A stretch of 64,000 nucleotides of DNA, taken from contig OZ037768.1 of assembly GCA_964035545.1 (NCBI GenBank), positions 6,377,241 to 6,441,240 of the forward strand, in the 5' to 3' direction. The position numbers and the translations under genes were made by a program. Shown piece after piece: positions 25,501 through 35,443 of this stretch. The stretch's first letter is position 1, and the number at the start of each line of letters is the position of its first letter. This DNA is from Bugula neritina (lineage: Eukaryota > Bryozoa > Gymnolaemata > Cheilostomatida > Bugulidae). The notes beneath the pieces are model-generated. The model saw only the letters and a program-made list of their open reading frames with translations, made no database searches and was not told the origin of the DNA.

Positions 25501-27495
25501 TTCAATTCAGAACTGTTTTTGTCTAGAGCAAAACTTTTCTGAAGTTAACCAAGAACAGGCCTAAAAAGTTGCCACTTCAAGCAAAAAAACTAAGGCTGTA
25601 AAAGCACATTTACATGAAAACATATTTTTCAATTTAAGGCAAAAGTGGGTAGCATATTAGTATAATATCTTCTTGGCACTCTCTATTATATTCTAATTTG
25701 TGAGTAATATTTGTATTGCTTGTAAATAGGTGTATTTTGAACTTTCTATGTTTAATTTACTCTGTTTGACATATAACATTTGTTCACGGCTACTTATAGT
25801 CCTGATAGTCTTATGCAAGTTTCGCTGTTTGCTAAAACAAGTATATAATTTTTGGCAAGCAGTCCTCTACTACTACACAAAATAAGAAGCTTAGCAATTA
25901 TGACATTTGTTGAGTGTTGAAGGATGCCACAGCAGCAGAATAATTATGCTCATTCACTCATCAACCATTACAAGTGGCTGAAATTACATTTTACTATTGC
26001 AGAAGTTAGTGGCCTACATGCATGATAAAAACATCAAGCCTGAGTATTGGCAGCAAATGAGTTTAGCAATCACTTTACTGAGTCAATTTTTTCTTTTATT
26101 GCTTTACGAAAGTATGAAACACAGGCTATAGAAAGGCTAATATATTTTGTTTTACTTTTACTACACAAAAAGAAAATTTAAAGCAATTTTTCAATTAATT
26201 AAAAATATTCAAAATTTAAATTCTGAAAATAATTAAAAAGCCACATTTAAAATACGAGTAGATTAACTAGGGTCCAGTTGAACTGTGTAAAATTTTCGTG
26301 CTGAACATTTTGAAGCATGGGTTAGTGAATTAAGTCCAACTGTCAGCTATCAACCACATTTAACAATTTAACATTTTAATCTGATGATGACTGCCGTTCA
26401 AATCATAATGAATAACAGAAAATACTCTGTCAATACAAAATAATGTAAGAGAGCTTTTCAAAAATATGACTATGAATGTAAGTAAAGTATTAGTAGTAAA
26501 GTAAGCCAATAGACAGCATTTTACCCAAAGGCTAAGCTACATCCTCCAAGAAGAAATGAACCAGACAGAAACATATATCTAGCTCCAATCTCTTGAATCT
26601 AAAATGTTGAAAAGATCTACCAAATATGGTCTTGCGGGCACACAAAAGATGTTGTTGACTTTGAAGGAGCCAAAATACCTTGAGCAAGCAAATGTGACAA
26701 GTGAACTGACAACCATGCCTGGTAAGTTAGATAATGATAAATTAAGTCTAAAAATTAATTTAATTTATGAAAGGTTTCGTTTGTGTCCAATAAAATTATG
26801 TTAATATTGTTGATGAAAATTTTTCTGCAAAATTTAAGTTTGCTTTTTAGATTTAATAAGTATAGCTTTTTGTTTAATGCTGTTTACTTGTTATATACTG
26901 CTTACCCAGCTATTGATAAAAAGAAAAAATATTAAAGTTGATAAAAGTGAAACTAATAAAATAACACACTATAAAGCCAAAAGCGATGATATACACATTG
27001 AAGTATCAGACTACAACATCTTAACACTTACAAAAGAGCCATAAATAGGAGAGGTTATGAATATAACTAGTTCAAAGACTCCAAAAACTAGCCCAACTAC
27101 GACACTACTAGCTCCCTTCTTGGCAGCTTCACTAGGGTAGAATGGAGATATTATGCCAAATGAGATTGCTTGAGCCAAATACATCAGAGAAAGAGTAATA
27201 GCTGTCAATATTTGTTTTTTAGTCCATCCATTTTTAGTATCTTCATCACGGCTAACTAAAACACATAATAGGCTTTAATAAATTTGTTTATACTAAATGA
27301 GCAGAGACAAGATAATGCAAAGATTAAAACTGATAAGTTTAACTAAAGGTCATATTTTTACCTAGCTGAAAAGATATATGGTTGAACATAATTCATCTGA
27401 TAAGTTAATAAACTGATTCTACCTAATAACCCTTCAGATCTACTTGAAGAACTTGAGTCCTGAATCTGATCCACATCTTTGTTTATTGCTTCCAT
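11308..27495 (-). CDS. SLC18B1-like: SLC18B1-like MFS transporter, copy 2 (12 exons, 469 aa)
   Basis: Second tandem SLC18B1-family transporter. Exons on the minus strand: 27495-27431, 27251-27032, 26598-26525, 25444-25297, 24575-24507, 24375-24288, 23940-23801, 22162-22064, 21637-21537, 21352-21260, 20804-20636, 11451-11308. Total is 1410 nt in one frame. Exons 3-11 have exactly the same lengths as in copy 1, and over a 70-residue stretch of exon 2 I count 53 identities by eye, so the pair arose by tandem duplication. Exon 2 must use the second of two adjacent acceptors (tttagttag|C), because the first would put a stop in frame. The N-terminus before TM1 is divergent. The final intron is about 9.2 kb because it holds a 5.7-kb LTR retrotransposon in the same orientation as the gene. 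Intron 7 carries a non-LTR relic and a (TA)n tract. Confidence 0.9.
12682..12717. repeat. Near-perfect palindrome, 16-bp arms
   Basis: Arms cattaggcctactagt (12682-12697) and its exact complement (12702-12717) flank a 4-bp spacer. It sits in a degenerate ACT/ATT-rich repeat tract in the last intron of transporter copy 2. It could be cruciform-forming; no function is evident. Confidence 0.75.
13081..13599 (-). repeat. 3' LTR of the Gmr1-like element (519 bp)
   Basis: Direct repeat of 18224-18748, beginning TG and ending CA. It matches the other copy throughout by eye except that it lacks a 6-bp segment (caaaac) present in the right copy near 18618. Confidence 0.95.
13600..13609 (-). other. 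Polypurine tract of the Gmr1-like element
   Basis: On the minus strand the sequence aatggggggt lies immediately before the 3' LTR, as expected for the plus-strand primer of an LTR element. Confidence 0.7.
13646..18127 (-). CDS. Gag-Pol polyprotein, Gmr1-like: Gag-PR-INT-RT-RNase H (1493 aa)
   Basis: Single intact ORF. Residues ~30-120 are a charged coiled-coil with repeated KADQEA units. Residues ~140-260 are a retrotransposon gag domain (PKIPFFDEKVDEMDSYLERF). A CCHC knuckle (CFICKDKSHIARNC) lies near 333, followed by a second Cys/His cluster. The aspartic protease motif DTGCGC is near 449. Integrase follows at once: H2C2 zinc domain near 630-680, core with catalytic Asp in CAIDLIGPI (~703), Asp in ISDQGTQF and Glu in GLVEKFNGT, then a GPF-type tail. 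Only then comes reverse transcriptase with the YIDD active site (~1223), followed by RNase H (LRTDASDVGLGA ~1375). No internal stop or frameshift is seen. Gag and Pol are in one frame, so no recoding is needed between them. Confidence 0.93.
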   Translation of the reverse strand: MALLERVTQMGKDLGLVEDKLVAFVEKNLPIVAAQEEKEKDREEKEKDREERRLEREAEKIRQENEKALMAMKIKADQEATAFKVKADQEAMALKVQADQEAEERRQRHELDMEKLKADTSLEHSRHESTRLEITNKPKPKIPFFDEKVDEMDSYLERFEWVAEGCNWDKGDWPYHLSQYLRGTATEAYIRLSPTDRRDYKKVKEALLERFNLTQEGYRKKLREAEAYEDETPAQLFTRIESYVHKWVELSGGMDIANLVATEQFISSCPDDLAVHLKQSSYNSSEDMCDAASLFLHARGRKLAKTKKTNTKRMENTPAGSMNAEQGSKSDGACFICKDKSHIARNCPRRGKKYCSHCKMNNHNTSDCKKYGGRSVHAAAAIATTQNKTGVTDPGISSKVEEPTEITVNGKKFVNAAVCKNGPKFKDGGTAIFDAEVNGQRATVMRDTGCGCIVVNAKYVQPQHLTGESVYLNMADASVREAQWALISVRSPFYNGVVKAAVMDKTICDLLIGNVDGARSADQPLENWKDCAVTTRAQAVKEKSGDKPLKIDSNTNPLSIGKDEIARLQRDDPTLERFFDAKEVKEKKGCTTRFVVRNKILYREYTDSKSASVKPVKQLMVPSSLRKEVLQKAHDCIMSGHLGVKKTTDRVLSNFFWPGLNGDVVRFCQSCDICQKTVKKGSVMKVSVQETPLIDTPFKRCAIDLIGPINPPSEKGHRYILTLVDYATRYPEATPLKNIDSATVAEALLDIYSRVGIPEEVISDQGTQFISDYMKEFTRLLDMRQLPTSPYHAMANGLVEKFNGTLKSMLKKLCAKEPRQWHRFINAALFAYREVPQESTGFAPFELLYGRTVRGPMYILRQLWTKEDTADEVKTCYQHVFELRERLDDMMEMALASLKDSQKRYKHYFDKKAKQRDFRPGDKVLILLPTDGNKLLMHWQGPFNIEEKVRLNDYIINIRGKRRTYHANMLKKYFERETPTDPMTVGAVMTLDAAGTGIIDHDVEREEGQDDLLDLYSKKQQTETTKDVILGEELENQQRRQLEELLRKFEGIFSDLPGNATGIEHSIELTTDEPVKSKPYGLPYRVRETLKADIEDMLKMGVIRPSTSPYASPTVIVKKPDGSNRICIDYRKLNRVSVFDPEPMVKTDDVFRKLSKDKYFTKLDLSKGYWQIPVKKEDIPKTAFVTPDGHYEFIKMPFGMVNSGATLVRGLRKLFVNLKGVDNYIDDILVHTESWEEHVKMLTEVFSRLATAGLTVRPSKCRVGGTNMEFIGHKLYRGEIKPMDDNIEKIRAAPRPTNKTQVRSFIGLTSYYREYIPHYSTIASPLTDLTKKGEPKKVKWQEPQEKAYTSLKTMLTSAPILKLPDVHKPFVLRTDASDVGLGAVLMQPQDGKLFPVSYASRKLLDRERNYSAIEKECLAVIWAIKKYLQYLYGVEFVLQTDHQPLVYINQAKFENSRVMRWAMYLQNFRIKVESIKGKDNVGADYLSRIDSEF
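18204..18221 (-). other. Primer-binding site of the Gmr1-like element (tRNA-Pro-like)
   Basis: Two bases inside the 5' LTR, the minus strand reads TGGGGGCTGCTCCGGGAA. This resembles the complement of animal tRNA-Pro 3' ends, as used by murine leukaemia virus, with a GC/CG swap in the middle and a different last base. The assignment to Pro is by recall and needs the host tRNA set. Confidence 0.6.
18224..18748 (-). repeat. 5' LTR of the Gmr1-like element (525 bp)
   Basis: Direct repeat of 13081-13599 with one 6-bp insertion (caaaac); otherwise identical by eye. It ends at the ttaat target duplication. Confidence 0.95.
19163..19373 (+). other. Possible nested terminal exon, unknown product
   Basis: An open frame of about 70 codons follows a good acceptor (gtacttgcag|CTCTGG) and ends at TAA, with an AATAAA about 120 bases downstream (~19498). 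The translation (NRWVDWQNGW near its start, Cys/His/Tyr-containing middle) has normal protein composition, unlike the low-complexity frames nearby. I do not recognise the family and found no upstream partner exon. It lies antisense inside the last intron of transporter copy 2, just beyond the LTR element. It may be a gene fragment or retro-relic. Confidence 0.25.
22439..22580. repeat. (TA)n microsatellite
   Basis: Almost pure TA dinucleotides, with TATTATATA interruptions in the first 60 bases and an uninterrupted run from about 22500 to 22580. It is in intron 7 of transporter copy 2, next to the non-LTR relic. Confidence 0.95.
22790..23640 (+). pseudogene. Decayed non-LTR retrotransposon reverse-transcriptase fragment
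   Basis: Between the TA tract and the next exon, the plus strand carries an A/G-rich stretch. Read across shifting frames, it gives pieces typical of the N-terminal RT region of animal non-LTR elements: an RFYQEL-like block near 23130, FWQEIY-like near 23200, TW..DVK then a GPD-type block near 23310-23345, and DPDKRRQAEN followed by a PIT.LPLMWK..TG.IADKLH-type block near 23445-23545. Stops and frameshifts break it repeatedly. It is opposite in orientation to the host transporter. The exact family and ends cannot be fixed from sequence alone. Confidence 0.6.
24959..25029 (+). pseudogene. tRNA-like pseudogene (Ala-UGC-like)
   Basis: A cloverleaf can be drawn. The D stem is gtgc/gcgc. The anticodon stem cctgc/gcagg has a 6-base loop ttgcaa, one base short of the usual seven. 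The T stem ctggg/cccag has loop gttgaat, where the standard TTC is altered. The acceptor stem is poorly paired. The TGC triplet suggests an alanine origin. The short anticodon loop and degraded B box argue against a working tRNA; a SINE head is the alternative. Confidence 0.5.
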
Positions 27496-28889
27496 ACCAA
27501 ATTAATATTAGTGTTATGCCCTGTTAACATGACCCAGAATCACTTGAAAATATCTAAAACAAAGATAAGATGATACTGTCATATTTTGATGTGGGTAGCC
27601 ACAGTAAATATTTTGGGTGACTTTTCTGACAAGTTACTGAGGCTCAAAGAAATAAATAAAGTATAAGTAGCTTTCAATAAAACTGTTTTTACTCTGAAAA
27701 TGGGTGAAAATATCAATTGTTTTAACATAAATGTTTCAAACAAACATGATGCTTCAAATTCACTTTTTTATCAGTGTAAAATAACAGAATGACCTATGGT
27801 AAGTCATTGGGATTCCCAAGGATTCTTTTAGCTTTGTGTGAAAGGTCAGTAGCCCACAGCATATATAGTAAAAGTTTTCATTTTTTTTGGTGTGTAACCC
27901 ACAGGATTTATTAGTGAGCTGATGAAACTTGAGACTTACTGAATATTTATGAAAACATGTATTAATTTGTGTTTTAGTTATGAGTGTATGACTACCATTT
28001 TATTGCTATTTTAATTCCCAATGAATTGTACTTAGTTAAAAAATTAGTTTAATTGTTTGATTTAAATATTTACCTTAGAGTAGTCTAAAAAATGAATTCA
28101 AATTATTTTAATGAAGCTCAAAGCGTTATGCTTCAACAACATTAAATACCATTACACTGCATTACATAGGATGATATTATGTTTGAAATTAAATGCTCCT
28201 TAATTATTAGATATTGCACCATGCAGTCACTGCGTGTAATGTGTGTGGTGACACTAAATGCAGACATAATACAGAGCTATAAAACTTTTAATCTAAATAA
28301 TTATCACTAAAATCATGATAAGCATATTCAAAATACTCCTCTAAAACAAACACAACTCTAACAATTTCAAGTACTATTTAAAGTTTGCATTAATCTTATC
28401 ACCTCAATGAATAAAATCATCTCTAAGTAAAAGGCATATTGGTATTCACATCAATATGGTTTTGAAGGCAAAGTTAGCAAAGATATAGTGCTCACTCACA
28501 CTGGCCCTATAAAAATAAAAACATACATATTTATTATAATCTTTACTGTAAACATTAATAATTACATGATGTTTTGTAATTTACAATAGTGATATTGATG
28601 GCAACAAGTCAGTTGTTAATGCAACATTGACTTTCATACTTCCACCAGTTACTTATATTTAATTAAATAAATAAAGTTATATTGCAAACAAAATTATGAA
28701 AGTATATTCAAATTTTCATTTAAAACAAACTGTATCTTTAATTAAACCTTTGAATCATTTCATCATTGACTTCAGAGTGCCAGAATGATAGTTGCAACTT
28801 ATTTGTCAGTGTAAGTATAACTATGCGAGAAATTTTATGAGTATAATATTAAATTAATTTTATTATTACTAATTTCAAAACTGGAGCAA

Positions 28890-29600
28890 TTAATTAATTT
28901 GAACTATCACTATGACTATGTGAAAAAAATGTAGCTATGAGAGTTTATAAATAATAATTAGCATTACAATAAAAATCAAAATGATTAGATTTAAAGAATT
29001 TAATCAATACTTACAATACAAATATGTTAATTTAATGACATGAACAAAATGTTAATCACTAATTCTAAATGTCAAATGCCATCACTATCATTATGAGTAT
29101 CAGTATAACTATCAATATCACTATGAATAACAGTAATAGTAAAACTAAAAGTAAATCAATAAATGTAATAGTAATACTCATATCAAGTCAAATACTGAAT
29201 ACAGAATAGTAATAATCATATTACTACTAGTACTGTTACTGTTAGTGTTTGTGATAGTATAACTACAACTATAACTGTATAGGTATGAGCACAAATGAGC
29301 ACAATCAGTATGAGTATCACACTATCAAAATCGTTATTGTATAGACTAGCCATTAGTATCAGTATGAGTAACAGTATGACTATGATGATGATCATGTCTC
29401 TTACAGTTACTAGTACTAGTAGTATTACAAGTATTATTAAAGCAGAAATAACAAACTATCAGACTATAGCTAATATCAATATAAGTATCAAATGCCACCA
29501 CCAGCCAGTGACTATCACTATCACCATGAATTAGAAATCTATAACTATAAGTAATGAAAATAAATAAATATAATCATATTGATAATCATATTCATATTCA
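28890..29600. repeat. Degenerate AGTATC-type repeat tract
   Basis: The sequence is dominated by loosely repeated units such as agtatcagtatgact and actatcactatgaata, with a periodicity of roughly 3/6 bases. The 79-codon open frame at 29295-29534 is a by-product (Ser/Ile/Thr/Met-only). Similar tracts occur at 31835-32380 and in smaller pieces at 12280-12400, 12640-12720 and 62170-62200. Confidence 0.8.
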
Positions 29601-29874
29601 TATTAATATTCATATTGATATTCTGATTCATAAGGAATAATGATAAATACGTAACATAAACACACAAAATTGTAATTATATTAGCATCATTTTCATGAAT
29701 ATAGTTTTAGTAACAACAACGATTAATGATTAGCAAAGGAGAAACTACTAACTCTAAGTAATTTTACAACTTTTAATATAAATGTGTTGCATGGTGGTGC
29801 AAGATTTCGAACATTGTTTTATAATCTACTCGCCCGTGATTGGCTCAACGAACTCCCTAACGCAATAGGCATAA

Positions 29875-29931
29875 CATGTGCTTCTATTTACAAAACGACA
29901 TACCATGCCGGTTTGTAAATAGAAGCACATG
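29875..29931. repeat. Perfect 20-bp inverted repeat with 17-bp spacer
   Basis: Arm catgtgcttctatttacaaa (29875-29894) is exactly complementary to 29912-29931. The spacer is acgacataccatgccgg. It could be a hairpin-forming element or the fused termini of a deleted transposon. No flanking target duplication was recognised. Confidence 0.85.
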
Positions 29932-31209
29932 GTTTTTCTCGTTCACACTAGCATGAACATTGCTATATAAACAATAATTTTTGTGGTCATCTATATTATA
30001 CTATGTGATCTGTTTTTAAAAAATATAAAAATTCTGAACAAAAACAAAATTTAAGTTAGAATGGTGATTAGTAACACAATAATTGTATCCAGCAGTAAAA
30101 AACATCATGTAAAAACATATATAAGCACATAAAAATTATTACATTATAGACATTATGATTATGAAAAACAACAAATTAGTAAAATTAAGAGTAGTTTTAT
30201 GCATAAATTAAAACAAATAAAAACTCCTTATAATTACTGTGACATTTAGTACTGTAAAATTTTGTTGTGGTGTTTGTTGCCATTGTGACTCCTACCCACT
30301 AGGAACACAATTCCAATATTCTGCTGAATCAAAATATAGTTAGCATCAATCCAGAGAGATTTTGTAAAATGCTCTGTGAACTAAAAGGTGTAGAAGTAGT
30401 TTCCAAAAACTGCAATATTTAGAGTCATATTTAGATAGATTGGCTCCTCCTCTTCAGAGGTCGAGGTCAGAGGTCACACATGTTCAAAATACCACCTTCT
30501 TTACATAATAAAACAAGCTGCCGCATAATAACAGTGCAGTCATTAAAATGGTCCTGTTAATGATAGATCATGTAAAGCTCAGCCAATCAACTGCATTTAC
30601 CATTTATCTAATAGACATTATTATGACCATTAGATAAAATTTTGCTTAATAATTTGCCCTATTGGCTATGTCAGCTTCGTAAGTTTATGAAAGTTTATAA
30701 TTTCGTCAACTATTTAGCTAGAAGTGGAGAAAAGTAGAGTTATGTACTCTTTCGACTGTTGCACCATGCTACTAGACAACTAACAGATATATGATTTATA
30801 TTACATTTGAAACAAGCACAAGGTATATATTCTATGAAACAGCTGTAAAATTAATCTATAGCGCAATTTGTAAACGTTAAATTTTCAATCGGAAATGTGG
30901 ATGAAGTTTAGACTCACAAATCTAACAATGTTCAGCTAATTTTTGAAAGAATGCTTTTACAGTTGAACTTGCAGAATTTTATTCATAAGGTTATAATAGA
31001 GAGATGTTGGGGCTAGTATAGACCCCTGATTGGCTGAGTTTATCATGGTCTAGCTCATGGGTGCTCAACCTTTTATGGGAAAAGGCCTTAAATTAACCAT
31101 GAGCCACCAAAGAGGCCACTAGAAAGTTCAGTGTTAATTTCACTGTCAAAACCCTCCATATATTTTTAATTAAAGCCTATTTTCGAATTTGATATAATTA
31201 TGTATTAAT

Positions 31210-31310
31210 TGGTGTCCGGTAAAAAGGGCACAGCAAAAATGGCACAGCAAAAATGGCACAGATAATGGTAGCACAGGTAATAATGGCACAAGTGGCAAAG
31301 TAGGTAAGGA
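31210..31310. repeat. Second copy of the 'gtgtccgg / aatggcacag' dispersed repeat
   Basis: Begins ggtgtccggtaaaaagggcacag and continues with three or four tandem variants of aatggcacag plus 'aagtaggtaa'. This matches the layout at 7285-7412. The internal unit number differs between copies. Confidence 0.55.
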
Positions 31311-31834
31311 TAGAGCCTAGAGGGCATATTATATACGATGCGGGCAACGGCCTGAAATTTCTTAAGAAAAGACAACTCTATAATTTGTGTCGACGTTCAA
31401 AGTTATATCCCCAACGCCAAACTCGGGACCCATCAAACTATTGCATTCAGTCATCCTCAACTCGGAGCTGCTTATAAAACCAATCAAGTTGCCCAATGAC
31501 CTTGTTTGAACTATAGTATAATTCTATAATATTATTATTCACTGATGTCTCACGTTTTCTGCCATGAATTAGATTCAAGTTATGCAATGATTTTACATTC
31601 AATTGTAGTAAACAAGTCCATGGACTATATTTTTCATAGTTATGTAAAGCAAAGTTTTAGTATTTAGGTGGATGAAATTATTGTTTTTATTTTAACTATA
31701 TCAATATGACTGGTTTGGTTTTTTAATCCGAATTATGTTTTGCTTTTAGGCTTTAGACAAGGTGTATTTTTTGCTAACGAATGTGTGTTTACAAGAAAAC
31801 GCATATATTTTGGTGAATGTAATTGTAATATTTA

Positions 31835-32380
31835 CTATGAGTGTCACTGTCAGTATCAGTATGAGTATCAGTAACTGTAAGTATTACTATTACTATTAGT
31901 ATTACTATTACTATTAGTATTAGTAATACTTATACAATCAGTATGAGTATCACTATCAGTATGACTATAAGTATCAGTATGAGTGTGATATTGTGATTGA
32001 CTGAGAAGTGCGATTGATTTTGGTTTTGAGAATGAGTGAGAGGCTGAGCAGCATTTCATTTTGATTAAATTTAATTTAAATTCAACAGTTACGCCAGTTA
32101 CTATTAGTGCCACAGTATCACTATCAGTACTCAGTAGGAATAACACTATCACTCGTAGTCGTTTAGTAGTACTAGTAGTATCCGTATGACTGAGTTTGAA
32201 CAACTCACTATTGCTAGAACTATAAGTATAAGCATCAGAATGAAAATGACTACAGACTTAGTAATACTGATACTCATAGTATGAGACTATAAGTATCAGT
32301 ATTACTATTACTATTAGCATTAGTGTTACTATTACATTTATTTAGTTTTAATATTACTATTAGTATTGCAATTAGTATTA
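31835..32380. repeat. Second degenerate AGTATC/ATTACT repeat tract
   Basis: Runs of agtatcagtatgagtatc and attactattactattag variants interrupted by short unique sequence. The 111-codon minus-strand frame here (31868-32203), rich in HTDSDT and NSNTNSN, is an artefact of the repeat. Confidence 0.8.
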
Positions 32381-33005
32381 GTATATAAACATTGACTTTT
32401 AATTTAAACATGTAACTTTTAGTTGTATAACTTGTAAACAAACTATAATAGCAAGTTATAATATTGTACTTGTAGTACTATTTGTAGTTTAGATCACTAA
32501 GATTGTTAAAATAAACATGTACTCCAATAAATAAAATTTAAATTATAGTAGGAGTGTCTTAACCTTTGCCTTATTCAGTGAGAGTTGGTCTAAAGTTACT
32601 GTTAGTGTTAGTGTAACAGTTTCTTTCACACTCACAAGCACATAATTATGATTAAAGCAGTAAAACTAAAAATAACTGTAATATTGCCAGATTTGTTCAT
32701 AGTGACAGAAGCTTAATATAGTTTAACATTATTGTTGCAGGGTTATAACTCACTAACTGTTTATTTATTAATAATTTAAGACAAGGGCTTTTAAGCTATG
32801 CTTGTGGTTCAGCAAACTAGTACTAACGGAAAAAATTCTTCTAGTATTTGCAATTATCTACGCCACCTGATGTTTTCAAATATGTAGGTCAAACTAGGGA
32901 CTGTGTTGTAACCCAACGTATTATAACTATTACTTAATTTACAGGAATTGTTTTTTTTAGGAAGAAACTTTGGGGATATCTACAGGTTTAAGCATCTATA
33001 GCCTA

Positions 33006-34970
33006 ATGGAGCCTATATATTTGTGGGACGCTAACAATTTAGCCATATGTGCTGTAATAACTGCTTCCATGCAGCTAATCTTTTTCATCATAGCATTTGC
33101 TTGCAAGTTTGACAAGGTGACAGATTTTGCCGGTGGTACTAACTTTGTTGTGTTGGCCTTGGTTACTCTGGCACTGGCTCAGGTGAGTAGTTGCTTTGTA
33201 TTCTTATTTGTTCATTCGTCTACATTCTATATGTTCAAATTAATACTTTGCTTTAGTATAGTATATATTCTATATAAGTCTATGTTTTACTTTATGTGGC
33301 TTAAGTAGATTAAGTATTTAAGAGCAGTGTTTTACTTCTTGCAAATTGTAAAGAAGAATGACACATGGTATCATGTTATTAACGTATCATAGAGGGATTG
33401 GCATTAATTGGAAACAACTCCATTGAATTATTCCTGATGTTTTTATTATATACAGTATATATGTGTCTACCATACTTTTATCTATTTTATAGACCTTTCA
33501 TGTGCGACAGATCGTTACTACTGTATGCATAGTGATATGGGGTTTAAGGCTCTCAGGCTACCTGCTGTTTAGAATCATCAAAATTGGAGAAGATAAAAGG
33601 TTTGACGACAAAAGAACGAATTGCTTAAAGTTTGGGCTATTTTGGGTCTTTCAGGTGTGTAAAACATCTTCTGCAAATTAGCGGCTAGTGAAATGCTATG
33701 AGAATTAGTAACATTTGACAGTTATCATAGTGGTTGAACTTGTTTTTAGTTTGAATTTTATGGTATTTAAATTGTATAATTTAAAATATAAGATAAAAGA
33801 TTTATTCTATCAAATTCTATTCACTTGTCTTAGAATTCAAGAAAACCTCAAAAGTTCAAAGTTACTGTTTTGTATGTGACTATGTATTAGCTTGTGACTT
33901 TTGCTGCTTATGCATCAAAAATAAAAAATCGTATGACTATACTATACTTTGTGAAAGTTGTGTAAGCATATACATTTGTGTTTCAAGATACATTATATTT
34001 TGTATCTGTGATTTATATGTGATGTTATTTCAATAGTTTTCTATAAAAATGCTTTCGCCAATTTAAAAAAAAGGTATTTTTGAGCTAAGATTTATTTTCT
34101 CAAACTATGCTAATAATTTACAGGCTGTTTGGGTGTACACAGTAAGTCTTCCAGTTATATTTATCAATGCTCCTGGCAGCATAAATCAACACAATCTTCC
34201 AGACAGCGTAAATCTACTAAAAGATGGAGAATCATTCACCATACTTGACATTATTGGTCTGGTTTTCTTTCTAACTGGTTTGATTATCGAAACTGTTGCC
34301 GACTTTCAAAAGTTCTTTTTCAAAGACAATCCAGAAAATAGAGGGAAATGGTGCGATGTAGGTAGGTGATGGTGCTCAATAGTTAATTTAATATTTTTTC
34401 TAAATGTAATAATATATATGCACTGTGATACAATGTGACTATTTATTGAGTTGACTTGTAAGAAAAGTTGCTACTTCTGTGCAGGGCTGTGGAGATGGTC
34501 ACGCCACCCTAACTACTTTGGTGAACTCATGATCTGGTATTCTATATTCCTCACGTCGTGTAACGTTCTTGTTGGTGGGCAATGGGCTGCAGTTCTTGGG
34601 CCACTCTTCATTACATTCATATTGCTTAGCCTCAGTGGTATACCACTGCTAGAGGAGAAGGAGGATAGCAAGCATAAAGGGTAATACTTTAATGTCCACT
34701 AATAACTTATTTTGCAATTTATTTTCCAATCAAAAGATATCAGATTGAATGTAATGCTTTGAAGCATCGATCATTTCATCTCATATTTATTTCAGTAATG
34801 AGCAGTATTTGGAGTACAAGAGAACAACCAGTCCACTTTTCATTCTTCCACCATCATGTTACGGGCGATTGCCTAATGGACTGAAGTGCTGTGCTTGTGC
34901 AGAATATCCTTGCTACAATCATTTGGATAGTGCTGAAGAGCCCCTCACACAACAAAGAGCAGAAGGATAA
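33006..34970 (+). CDS. DUF1295 / steroid 5-alpha-reductase-family membrane protein (5 exons, 315 aa)
   Basis: Exons: 33006-33182, 33493-33654, 34124-34361, 34485-34680, 34796-34970 (948 nt, one frame, all GT-AG). The family is recognised from FDKVTDFAGGTNFV, RLSGYLLFRIIKIGEDKRFDD, the conserved WRWSRHPNYFGE signature in exon 4, and a C-terminal SGIPLLEEKED followed by EQYLEYKRTTSP. It is a polytopic membrane protein related to steroid 5-alpha-reductase and isoprenylcysteine methyltransferase folds; substrate is unknown for the animal members. The ATG at 33006 is chosen because homologues start near the YLWD motif. The exon itself begins at acceptor 32960, in frame and open, so a slightly longer N-terminus through an upstream exon is not excluded. 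The C-terminal exon has a Cys-rich stretch (CCACAEYPC). Confidence 0.85.
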
Positions 34971-35443
34971 CTTTAATTGTTGTAAATAGCTCTTCCATGT
35001 TATCAACTTCCCAACTGTGAGCTTATGCATTTCCTATTAAACCCAAAGAATAAATGTAATAATTTTATTAGCTAGTCTTTTAATATTTGTATCTTCCCAG
35101 ATTTGATTTAACAATGCATCGTGGTTGCTCACATTTAACCTGCTATTGTCTCTTTAGAATAGTTAGTATTATTCATATAATTTTATGTCTGCTATTGCTC
35201 AACTTTGTGATGAATTTAATATCTTTTTGTGAGGAGCCAGTCATATATAATATTATTTATTCTAAATCAGTATATAAATATGTGTGACCATTTCCTTCAT
35301 ATCAGTAATACTGTAACTAACACTAGAGATGAGGTTATACTAGAATGTGCGGAATTTATTTATTTACAAAAAATACAGGGCAGTAAGAACAATAATTCGT
35401 CAGTTTTAGGTATATATATTTACAAACATGTAATGAAGTAAAA
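34971..35443. other. Convergent 3' spacer, DUF1295 gene / CTNNBL1
   Basis: About 470 bases separate the two stop codons. It contains the plus-strand AATAAA at 35049 and, for the minus strand, overlapping TTTATT motifs near 35356-35366. Nothing else is seen. Confidence 0.6.
35049..35054 (+). terminator. Polyadenylation signal of the DUF1295 gene
   Basis: AATAAA about 80 bases downstream of the stop codon, the first canonical signal after it. Confidence 0.6.

Larger units (their letters stand above)
27496..33005. other. Gene-poor region with degenerate simple repeats
   Basis: No coding exon could be supported across about 5.4 kb between transporter copy 2 and the DUF1295 gene, apart from an acceptor at 32959-32960 that probably begins the latter's first coding exon. 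The region holds hexamer-like repeat tracts (28890-29600, 31835-32380), a 20-bp inverted repeat (29875-29931) and a dispersed repeat (31210-31310). Confidence 0.6.

Noticed and set aside
26604-26804. 66-codon plus-strand ORF in intron 2 of transporter copy 2
   Set aside because: No acceptor or donor pairing with other exons, no recognisable motif, and AT-rich composition as in neighbouring introns.
29295-29534. 79-codon ORF rich in Ser, Ile, Met and Thr
   Set aside because: It is a by-product of the degenerate AGTATC-type repeat tract; no splice context or conserved motif.
31868-32203. 111-codon minus-strand ORF with HTDSDT/NSNTNSN repeats
   Set aside because: Low-complexity translation of the second hexamer-like repeat tract.
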